From Galeopsis tetrahit (taxonomy: Eukaryota; Streptophyta; Magnoliopsida; Lamiales; Lamiaceae), in assembly GCA_963675135.1 (NCBI GenBank), contig OY776123.1:2048501-2112500 (forward strand): a stretch of 64,000 nt of DNA. The letters are read 5' to 3'. The translations under genes and the position numbers were made by a program. Shown here in pieces: positions 53,876 to 64,000 of the stretch. The stretch's first letter is position 1. Each line of letters starts with the position of its first letter. The notes under the pieces are model-generated. The model was not told where the DNA came from. It made no database searches and worked only from the letters and a program-made list of their open reading frames with translations.

Positions 53876-54789
53876 CAGATTTCTTTTCACATCACCACAA
53901 GTCATTTTTTCTACATTTTTTTTTATATCTCTATTTTAACTATCAATTACACATTTTATACTATATTATTTAATTACGGTGTAAAACAAAAGAGAAGCCG
54001 GAAGTAGTATTTATTTAGTCAGAGAATAAAATTTTAAAACATTGCTTTGAAATGAATGGAACAATAAATGAAAGGTGAAAAAAGAAAAATGAAAATGAAG
54101 CAAGAAGTTTGAGATTTTTTTTTTTTTGTTATTTTAAGTTAGAAAGAGGGGAGGTGGGCAGTTGGAGGCATGATAGAGTTAAATGAAAGTTATGGGCAAA
54201 TCTACTATTGCATTGGAAGAACAAATTGATGATAAAGTGAAAAAATTGTAATATATAGATATATACTAGTTTTCATAAAGAGAAATATTTTCCAATTCAA
54301 TTAATAATGTATCTATATACATTAATTATGTGATATATAATAACCTATTAAACAAGATTATAATAAAAGTTTTATTTGTCTAGTTTTCTTTTTCATTAAA
54401 AAATTTAAGCTTGTGCAAAAATCTTCTAGCTTATATTTCAACTGGTGTACATCACTCTTACTTGTATACTTCAATGAATTATAAATAAGTAATAATTTTA
54501 CTTGGTTAAAAATAATATTTACAACAGATATAGTCTGGGCCTTTAAATTGCCAAAAGGCTTTGTTTGATTCAGCCCAAACTATGGCCCATTATATACGGC
54601 CCATTTTTTATATGGGTGTTTTATGAAGGATTGTTCATATGGGCTTGTTTGATAACCCATTTGATTAGCTTAAAAATAATTTTTGAAATAAACACAAATA
54701 TAAATTTGAAATTCGTTTCATTTAAATTAGTTATATACTTGCACAAATATACTCACTATCGGTGTACTATTTATCAACTTATCGAGCGC

Positions 54790-55692
54790 CGAAGACTGGG
54801 CTTGGGGGACGCTGAGGAGGGTTGAGGCATCAAATTGAGAGGGCTGAGGAGGGTGGTGGAGTAGTGTGAGTAAGGCGGCTGGAGGGGAGACGGGAGTCTA
54901 GTTTGCAAGAGGGGTCAAAAGGGAGGTCAGTAATGGGTTAAATACAAAGTTTTGGGAGGGGTATGGGCGGAAGAGGGGTGTCTTAAATTGAGATTTGGGA
55001 GGCTGAATCATCTAAGCTCAAACAAAAATAATTTCATTGGAAATACGGGGGCTTGGAGGGAGGGAGTATGGAAGTGGGATTGGAGAAGGGAGCTGAGATA
55101 GAGATATTATCATGCTTAATGATTTATTAGCAGTGATCAACAGGTACAACATCAAACGAGGAGAAGAGGACAAGTGGAGTTGGAAATTAAGCCCGGATGG
55201 CAACTACTCCACCAAGGCGGCGTACGAATGGCTCACCATGGAGGAAGAGGAGGTAACGCTTAACGCTGTCCGAGGAGGAGAAAGAGTGCTTCAACCTAAC
55301 TTGGAATAAGGTAGTTCCAACAAAAGTTAGCATCCACGTGTGGAGGAGCATTTTGAACAGGCTGCCTACCAAGGTAAACCTGCGCCGAAGGGGGGCACTC
55401 CCACGAAACTCGAGTGAAAGCTGTGATTTCTGCTCAAGCCAATCGGAGACGGGTAAACATATTGCTACTGAGTGCCCAGCTTCATACCAGGTGTGGTTGG
55501 GAATGTGTTTCGTGGTCGATATGGAAGAGGAGAAATGCTAAGATTTTTAAGAACGAGGAAAAGACAAGGAGTAAGCTGGTCGACGAAGTCATAGCGAGAC
55601 TCTGGAGTTTGATGGTGGGCAAGGAAATTGTGGGAACAGAACACTCTTTAGCAGACTGGTTCAACGCCCCCAGAAATGTTCTTGGTGTTTAA
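54790..55692 (+). mobile_element. LINE remnant: end of reverse transcriptase region with zf-RVT
   Basis: Broken frames on the plus strand. Segments in order: GVWKWDWRRELR, then DKWSWKLSPDGNYSTKAAYE, then FNLTWNKVVPTKVSIHVWRS, LNRLPTKVNLRRRGALP and a zinc knuckle CDFCSSQSETGKHIATEC, then WKRRNAKIFKN. This is the usual layout of the last third of plant LINE pol proteins. Several frameshifts and stops; dead. A related piece lies at 1-332. Confidence 0.8.
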
Positions 55693-55977
55693 AAATACTG
55701 ATATAAGCTGCTGCTACTGTTATCAACCTGAGGTTAGTGGAATGAATAAAAAGTATTGCCAACTGGTAGTGACAGTTTTGAGTAAAATCAATATATATAT
55801 ACATGTAATACTATTGCTTATCAATTTATCATAATCCAAAATTGGAATTTTACAACAATTACAATTACAATTTCGTGTATATATCTGCTGTGGTATTATC
55901 CTGCACTAAACAAAATGTCCTCAGCTGGCCCCAAATAAATCTGTACAAGTCTGCTTTCAATATCACTACACCAACTT

Positions 55978-58900
55978 CTATACTGCTTGAAGGAGATTTT
56001 CGTCATTTTTCTCCGTCCTCTTCTCGGGTGCAATCTTTTTCATAACCTTCACACGGAACATAGCCTGCAATTGACCCGAAAACACCCCAATTCGGGTTAA
56101 AATGTCACGTGCTGTTCATGTGTTTGGCCTAAATGTGCAAAAATTAAAAACGATGGTCTAAATTTGCCAGCCCGAAACACCCGATTTCTGCCTAAATGTG
56201 AATGAAAATTTAATGGCCTAAATGTGTCAGCCCGTAAATATATTATCAGAAGAAAATGTAGGATGATATCATGCAATCTTACAAATTTGCAAGCACAATG
56301 CCTGAAAATAATGAGACAAAGTATTACCTTCTTATCAGACCCAAACTCAATTACATCAGTAGGGTGGAAACGAGTAGGAAGGTTGGAAGACAGACGATAT
56401 CTCCTGCCTTCGTTACTGCAAAAATTTATTCACTTAGGACTGCAAGGTACTAGACCAGAGAGAGAAAGAGAGAGAGAGAGATTTCCAAGGCTTACTCTGA
56501 GATCCAGGTGCCATGCTCGCTCCTTAAGTCTGTCACGAAAAAAGCTCCATCTTTGTAACTTATCCGAGCATGCATTTTAGAAACCTAGAGACGAAAAACT
56601 TTTCTCATCAATATACATTAAACGAACAAATCGAGCAAGCAATAGGGAAACAAAGGGCTCAAACCATCGCACCTCAGGTGAAGGTATAGTTATCGACACT
56701 CCAGGAAAGTTTGCATGTGATACGCTCCTAACAATAAGAAAAGCTACCATTAAATATGGACTACTATATAACCAAGCAATCTATTCTCTTTTAACTGAGT
56801 ATATTGATATGTTATCTTTTTTGAAAAAAAGAACTTTGATATCAATGTAGTTTATCGGCCGAAATGAAAATAAATTAAACCTACCCAATCACAAAAGGGT
56901 TCTTCTCATCTCTGCTTAGGAATATAGTTTCAGATGCTGCAGTTGAATCTCCCACTGGAAATAGAAACCAACTGCATACGAAGAGTGAATATTACATAAT
57001 TGAGTGGATGTAGGTCAGTATAAAAACATCACACGTGTTTTCCTCGTAAATTAAAGCACCACATTCTTACTCTGCCACAAGAGCTCGCTCTAGAGCATCA
57101 TCATCATTAAACCATTTTCGTAAATTATCACTAGCCTGTAAAAGATACAAGTTAACTCTTGAATTAGGAAATAGTACTGCCAACTAATCGAAATAGCTAA
57201 GTGATTAGTTGTTCAAATGGCGTACTTTGTCAGAAAGTCTGCATTGTTGTGCTCTCCCTTCAAGTTTCGAACTGCAGTATACAAATATTTAGTAATTTCA
57301 CCAACATAGGATAAAATATACACCATTGCAACTCTATTAAAGGAATAGCCTATAATAAGTTATTCCAGTGATGGAATCCTAATGTCGCATGCCATATTGC
57401 CATGCCATATTTTGGTGCTAATAAGAATTATATATATGTACCACTGGATTCAGATGATATTCTAGAAGTTTTGTATTGTAAATCTTGCAGTTGGGGTCCT
57501 TAAGGGGCAAAAAAAATTCCTAGATACGACCATGTCTTAGAGACTACAATCACTCTAATATTTACAACTCGGAAAACATCTACATTAAACTTAGGGTGGT
57601 AGGTTCAAATTTTTCAATAGAATGATAGTGAAAATCATTGAATAGTGAATTACAATGACAATGATGGTAACATTGTTAGTGCTTTGCTCTAATCTTGGAA
57701 TAAATGGGAACAAAAAAAAATGATTGTTGGTTGAAAAATAGTGGAATTATAGGGAGGGAGGTAGTCAACCAAAATGAGGTAATGATCAACTTATTTTGAG
57801 TGTCATTACCCTGTACGAAGTATAAGAACGTGAATTAATCATCTTTCATTCACATTAATCACCACAATTATCTTATGCCATTCTAATTACCATTTTCATT
57901 TAATAATTTTGAACCAAGAGGGCCCTTAATTCATCAGTTAGTAATTGTTCATAGAAAACACCAATTTTTATTTATAAAGCATTTAATGAAGAAAAGAAAA
58001 AGGAAATATGATTTAGAACCCAAAAGCAAGTGCTATGGGCATTCAAATGAGATCTTACCCGTTACCACCAAGAACCCAACTTAGCATTAAAGGCATACCA
58101 ACGTCGATAAATACCCTCCCTCCAACTCTTCCAGGATGTGGTATTCTATACTTTGTCAGGAACTACATAACAGATAATAGAATTCTTGTCAGCATACTGT
58201 TTCTATCCATGTTCTGAATACTAGAACAATTTATTTATTTATATTTGGGGAATCTTCCTCAGATTCGTACCGACAATGGTCCAAGTCCAACTCCAAGATA
58301 TGCTTTGTAAGTTGATGCCATAATTGCAGCCATTCTTGCTAATCCATGAATAATTGCAACGCGTAGTTTTCGAGCATTCTCATATCTGAAAAAGCATATT
58401 GTAAGATGGTGAACCACCTATATAAATGAGGAATTTGCATTTCAAATACGTGTTATATTAGAAAGTCTGAGACCTTAGAAATAGTCAGACACTAGATGCA
58501 TTAGATTTTCAGTTTGTCTTACTTGCTGCTAAAATGACCCCCTTTTCCCAAATTGCAATCTAATCTAAACTACTCCGTATTAAGTTTTGGTAAATAAAAC
58601 TCAATTATAAAAAGGAAAATCGCAATTCGAATCTACAGGCATATTGACTTTTGCCCATTCATGACATGTTGAACAGTTAACCATGCCAGCACCCGTGTAT
58701 GTACTTTGGAGTAGGAAAGATAACATTGTTGATTGCTTGACCGTCTGAAACGGGCAAAGAGTCCATCTTCTCGGAAGTTCGAATTGCAATTTTTTTAAAA
58801 TTAAGGTTGTATTCACCAAAACTCAAAAATTTATATTAAATTGCAATTTGCGAAAAGGTTGTGGTTTTATCAGCAATTAATGCAAGAGAAAAAAGTACAA

Positions 58901-61900
58901 GATCGTAAATAAACTCTTGCCTCCTCAAAGAAGAGGTTATATCAATTGGGCTTCCTGAATCGATGCTTTGCTTCCTAGCTTTGTCAAGCTCGAGTGCAAG
59001 TTGATAGCCATCCTGGAGAAATGAGATAATACTTCAAATATAGTGGTATTAAATGATAAACACATTAAAAATGAAGTCTACCTCGATAGCCATGCATCCT
59101 CCTTGGCCCAAGTTTGGCTGCATTGCATGGACTGAATCACCAAGCAATGTGACACGACCTTTTCCCCATGAAAAGATTGGTGAAAGGTCATATATGTCGC
59201 GCCGAAGAATTGCATCTTCGTCAGTGGCAAGCAGCAAATCTATAACATTCTCGCACCATCCTTCAAATATCTTAAGCAACCTTTCCTTTTTACCTGCAAT
59301 CCAAGAATATATATATATTAGATACAGAAATAATAGTAACTCAGCAAAAATCAAGATCTGACTTAATTGCATTTTTAACCAAACGTTTGGGTAATTGCTA
59401 AAAATCACGACTTTAACATCTCAATTGCAATCGAGACAAGGGACAGCTTCAGACATGCCCAATATACACATGACGTGAATTTTGTTGCAATTATGCAAAA
59501 GTTTGGTTAAAAATGCTATTAAGTCAAAGGTCGTGATTTTATTTTTTTGCACAAGTCAGCAGGCCCAAACGATGTCATTTGTATATCGGGCAGATCCCAA
59601 ACTGCCTGGTGTTTCAACTGCAATTGTGGATGTTAAAGTCGTGATTTTTTGTTTTGCAATTATCCAAAGTTCGGTTAAAATCTTAGTGCAGGAAAATGTT
59701 GCCAAAATAAGTTTAACTAGTTTGCTTCAAGAAAGAAATCCATTCTGGGTGCATTAGCCATGTCAATTTCATTGATCATTAGCCATCCTTCTTTCAAGAT
59801 TTATTGGATCAAAAGAAAACACCATTTTGGAGTTTTATCAACAATTTGCTAGTTTAGAAAGGTAAAATCCTGCAACTTTGTCAATATAGGACTAAAATTG
59901 CATCATTTTAAAAGTTACGAGACTTAATCGAGAAAATTAATTTGACTAGACCTTTTTGCAATTTACTAGCAGTTGGTGAATGCGGACATGAAAAGCAATG
60001 TTAGAAGTTATTCCAGATTGGATATGCATTTTCATCCGCTAAAGTAACACGAAAATCATGTGAAGATTATTTACCTCTGGGAGGATCTGTTCCACCAGGT
60101 GCTTCGTTGTAAAATGCATACCACTGCATCTTTCCTCCTCCGACATCTGATGAAACAAAGTATTGTTTGTGGCCCAAAAATACTCGATACCTTCAAAAGA
60201 ATAGGTATACATAAACCTCTTCTTGAAAAAGCATAGCCCTCTCCCACTAATATAGCATTGAAATACTAAAAGTGATGCAACAAGCTTGTACAGCATACCC
60301 TACAGTCTCGATGTCAGCAGGAACAAAATCTGCTATTCCAGTGTAACAGGTGTAGCCAGAGTATACAGCTTCACTTTGCCCAAATAAATTTGTCCTCACC
60401 TATATTAAATTCATCACTTCTGTTATCAAAACGAAAAGGCTAGACTACAGTTTCAAAATAGCAAAATAAATATCCATGTTCAGTTAGTAATTGATCGAAT
60501 AGTTTCTAGAAAGGTCTTTAAGGTAAAAGATTGAATTAAAAAGTTCTTGGTCCCATAACATGTCTACTGTTCAATTTTGGTCCTGAAAAAAAATCACCTT
60601 TTTGATTTAGTCTTAATATAAAAATATTTATCCAATTTTGGCCCCAAAATTGACGGAAATTGAAAACGGCGTCGTTTTATGTCACGTGAGGATTAAATTT
60701 AGGACCGAATTTGGAAGACAATTTATGTGGCCAAATTGGACATTCTCGTGACATAAAATAACACCATTTTCAAATTTTCAGCAATTTTGGGCCAAAATTG
60801 GGCAAACTTTCTAATACTGGGACAAAATCGAAAAGGTGAACCTTTTTTTTTTTAACCAAAATTGGACAGTAGACAAGTTATGGAATCAAAAAACTTTTAA
60901 CTAGATGATATATTCTTTTAAACGTGCAATTTGGTCACGGTAATTGGGACAGTCACATCTTCTAATAAATGCATGCAACTGCGCCAGCAAGTAATTAATA
61001 TATTTCTCCCCTAAAATTCACTTTCTTTCTTTGTAATTCTGTGAATGGAATTGTACTGATAACACAGAAAGAAGTACCTTTGACCTTATACCATCAGCAC
61101 CAACAAGAAGATCTCCTTCAAAAGACTGTCCATCTTCAAGTTTCACAGTTACCTGAATTTACAGAACGAGTACAAATATGTGAAAGGAAATCCAGATATA
61201 GCAGACCAACAACAAATCTTCAAGTAAATAAAGGCATGCTATCTCAGTACATAAATCCACTAAATTCATCAATGAGATTGTGCAGAGATGTTGTGCTGAA
61301 AAACACAAGAATACCTTTTCACCATCATCGGTAAAGTCCACTACATTGCTTTCATTCATAATTATATCGGACCCAACTGCCTGCGCAAGGATTTGTTGTA
61401 AAGTCATGCGGCTAATGACTCTAGTGACTGGAAGCCCCTTCTCTGCTGCTGGGGTGAATGTATCAAACTTGACATACCTGGTGATCAAGTCTATCATCTC
61501 CTCAAAATTGATTTATATAGAATAGCCAAACAAGGTATTACAATTTATTAGGGCCTTTTTAAATTGAACAGATGCTGCCCCTTCTTCCCTCCCTCCCCAA
61601 AATTTTTCACTATATATGTAGAACGTTTTATTTAGATATGAGTTCACCCCACTTGGATTGGAAATATACATGATACTATAATGTAAAAAAATAAAAATAA
61701 AAAATCCCCCTTGAGGCTTGAAGTAAAATTCTAGATTCGCCCTGCACCCACCCCACCTACCTCAACCAAAGGAAAATAAAAGAAGCATGCAATAAATGTA
61801 TTTCATTATATTCATGAATTGGCTTTGACAGCTTCAATCATGCAATCAAAAAATATCAAGTTCTGCAATACTTGGAGAACCCCTTCCCTTTAGTGTAAAT

Positions 61901-62723
61901 TACTATCAACTGAACTAACTAGGTCTGCGGTAATCAAACACAATTTCCAACCATATATCTGGAAATTTATGTCCAATAATCCAACCATATATCTGAAAAT
62001 TAACAAGGTGAAGCTAAAAGTCAAGACTAGTACAATTCGCTATCCATGTAAAGCTGATAAAAGCAACCCACCAATAGTTCATGAACACACACCTATTCAC
62101 ATGTTTGGTAGCATTTGACTTTTATATCCATGTATAGAAAAGTGAACAAATACGGGATGAATTCATATAACTAAGATCTTCCCAAACCATCAAGCAAACA
62201 AGGCCTAAATATATACAAATTTGATTCCAACATGTGAAAGAAGTTACCAATTGCCAGAAACTCCATCAACCAGGCCATTAATCCGATCACCAGTGATGCA
62301 CCCAGCATCCAAAATAGCTTCAGCAACATCCATATCAATGGCTTCTAAAGCAGCCAAAGCATTACTCTGTATTTGAATTGGACCCCTATACTGCCCCTCT
62401 CCCCTTATAGCACTCAGATCCCTTTCAAACACCACCACATCGAAACCCTTCTTCTTCGCCGCCAACGCCACCACCAGCCCCCCAATCCCGCCGCCGGCCA
62501 CCAGAATCCTCACCTTCTTCTCTCCCGCCGCCGCCGCCCTCGGCGCTTCAGCTACGGTGGCCTTCACTCTACTCAATTTCTTCGACAGGCGAAATTCTAG
62601 GTTTCCGGAAAGGGACTTCGAACGGCAGCTCTCGGCCGGGAAATTCGCCGGAAATAGAAAAGGAGTTGTTGATGATACTGCAATTGAGGGGTTAATTGAG
62701 TTGCAGAGCACCGATGAAGCCAT
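55978..62723 (-). CDS. ZEP: Zeaxanthin epoxidase, chloroplastic, 16 exons
   Basis: Exons: 62723-62248, 61477-61315, 61152-61078, 60399-60299, 60190-60075, 59293-59082, 59012-58921, 58385-58271, 58162-58059, 57271-57226, 57135-57071, 56971-56885, 56727-56673, 56584-56496, 56415-56328, 56064-55978. Total 656 aa (family about 660). Residues 1-60 look like a plastid transit peptide. The FAD fold has ILVAGGGIGGL at 73-83, RGEGQYRGPIQIQSNALAAL after it, GADGIRSK at 231-238 and the GDSVHAMQPNLGQGG motif at 362-376. The C-terminal third (about 545-630) is an FHA domain with HGTWISDNEGRRYR. The enzyme turns zeaxanthin into antheraxanthin and violaxanthin using reduced ferredoxin and O2, in the xanthophyll cycle and ABA precursor route. 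Intron 7 has a GC donor (see findings). The protein seems intact. Confidence 0.97.
57608..57930. mobile_element. MITE-like repeat in a ZEP intron
   Basis: Related to 19570-19800 in the CLASRP intron (GTAATGATCAACTTATT, AATTTTGAACCAAGAGGG). Inverted words CATTACC/GGTAATG occur. In the intron between exons 9 and 10. Confidence 0.5.
60538..60900. mobile_element. Foldback repeat in ZEP intron 3
   Basis: Left arm AAAAAGTTCTTGGTCCCATA then ACATGTCTACTGTTCAATTT; the right arm is the inverse (AAATTGGACAGTAGACAAGT). Inner arm TTATGTCACGTGAGG is mirrored by CTCGTGACATAAAATAACA. About 360 bp, without a frame. Confidence 0.65.
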
Positions 62724-64000
62724 TTTTTCGTGATAGGAAACGGTTACTGCGAAACGCGATAATTGTGAAGCGGAAAGTGAAAATCAGAGTGGATGTGTGT
62801 GGCAGAAGAGGTGGGGAATTGTGTGCATGAGAGAGGTGTGGTGGGGCTTCAGAAATTGGACACCAATCCAAGTTTCAAGGTGGTGAAGCAGGATTTATGG
62901 CGCCATGTGTCACTCCTCATATAGACCATATGCATACTCTTTCTTTCTTTCCAAATAAATATCTAATCAATACTTGTGGTTTACATCCTCCGTAGGAAAA
63001 TTCGTTCTGTCCCGATGAAAGTTACTCATGTGTTTTGAATACGAAGGTTAAAAAATATGATAGAATAAGTATTAGACGTAATATAGTTGAGAGAGGAGAA
63101 AATAAATTACTAAAATGGAAACAAGACGAACGAAAAAAAAAAGTTGAGTAACTTTCACTGAAATTAAGGCAGTACTAGACTACTAGTCATGAACCGGTGG
63201 AAAAGTCATAGCGTATTTAGCAAGTTTATATGTCACTATATTAATAAATATCGAAATGGGGTTAATGTTTCGCACTAAGACACGTTTAGGCTTTAATCAA
63301 ATGTCTAAGTGAATCATAATACAATTGTAATTATAGCGCTGACAGCTCTAAATACCTTCTAATATTTACGTGAGTTCAACTCCAAGAATCGTTCTCGAAT
63401 GGGCACTCTGCTTGCAGCACGTGGTGCAAGTTTGCGGTGTGAAAATAATGCAAATGTTTTACATAAAAGTTATACTCCCTCGATCTCAAAATAATGGTCA
63501 TTTTTTATTTTTTTACACAAACCAATAAAACATCACCAATGTGTAAAATTCTAAATTTTCATCCATAAACTTTCAAACATACCCTTGTTTATTGAAAATG
63601 TTTGGTAGTTGATGAAAATATGATTGTATGGATGACATTATTTTACAAAGAATAAAAATTAAAATATACTCCATTATTGAAATTAGTTTTATGTCTTGAG
63701 AGTCAACTGCTGAAACCCCATTTAGAGTGGCCATTCATTGGATTACTTGTAATAACAACTTTCGGTCTAATTTATTTATTTATCAACAAAATTTTATTAT
63801 ATTCCAAAATTACAAATATATCCTTAAAAAGTATTATAAATATATCCTAAAAAAGATTAAAAAATTCATAACTGTAATAAAAAATTACCATACACTTAAA
63901 AAAAATTACAACATTCAATAATAAAATTAAAATTACAAAAATTGAAATACAACTGAAAATAAATAAATCGAACTACAAATAAATGTCTAATTACAACAAA
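62724..64000. other. ZEP promoter side and gene-free window end
   Basis: ZEP reads leftward, so its promoter lies here. CGCCATAAATCC on the minus strand near 62895 is a weak TATA candidate. 62985-63180 and 63475-63690 look like decayed Stowaway copies (CTCCCTCGATCTCAAAATAA). No further gene is seen. Confidence 0.4.

Larger units (their letters stand above)
50459..54789. other. Gene-free stretch with MITEs
   Basis: Contains two Stowaway copies (listed), a decayed relative at 50870-51100 and a GC-rich island (listed). 54536-54660 has several GGCCCA / TGGGCC site II-like words (AAACTATGGCCCATTATATA), as in promoters bound by TCP factors, but no gene follows. Confidence 0.45.

Overview
The window is nuclear DNA from a flowering plant, most likely a eudicot. 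The evidence is split genes with GT-AG introns, plant-only proteins (red chlorophyll catabolite reductase, zeaxanthin epoxidase, a class B heat shock factor with its conserved upstream ORFs, a long intronless PPR protein), AT-rich intergenic DNA, and plant transposons of the Copia, TRIM, CACTA, hAT, Mutator, PIF/Harbinger and Stowaway types. The species cannot be told from the sequence alone.

Layout. 1-11.8 kb holds three minus-strand genes, transcribed in the order HSFB1 (8448-11406, with two overlapping uORFs and a heat shock element upstream), RCCR (4034-7870) and a PPR protein (333-3242); a LINE fragment follows the PPR stop. 11.8-16.1 kb is a gene-free repeat cluster that includes a complete 332-bp TRIM element. 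16.1-23.5 kb holds two plus-strand genes: a 12-exon CLASRP-like SR protein (16126-20814) and a plastid-type YqgF/RuvX nuclease-fold protein (22179-23543). 23.6-49 kb has no recognisable host gene and is a transposon landscape. It includes a young Copia element nested in a MITE, a 1.4-kb Mutator-like foldback, a 3.08-kb non-autonomous CACTA element with a 152/304-bp satellite and a G-rich block, a 633-bp hAT element and several MITEs. 49.27-50.46 kb is an intronless SMI1/KNR4-like gene with a good TATA box. 50.5-55.7 kb is MITEs plus a LINE remnant. 55.98-62.72 kb is a complete 16-exon zeaxanthin epoxidase gene on the minus strand.

Function. RCCR (chlorophyll breakdown), ZEP (xanthophyll cycle and ABA precursor synthesis) and the YqgF-like protein all carry plastid-type N-termini, but they are ordinary dispersed nuclear genes and I see no operon-like logic. 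The best regulatory signal is the HSFB1 leader: a 10-codon uORF overlaps a conserved 42-codon uORF by four bases (ATGA), upstream of the main ATG. Exon models were built by hand from splice sites, reading phase and family similarity; all multi-exon genes close in frame. I found no unknown gene system; the less ordinary content is in transposon structure and a few splice and translation oddities.
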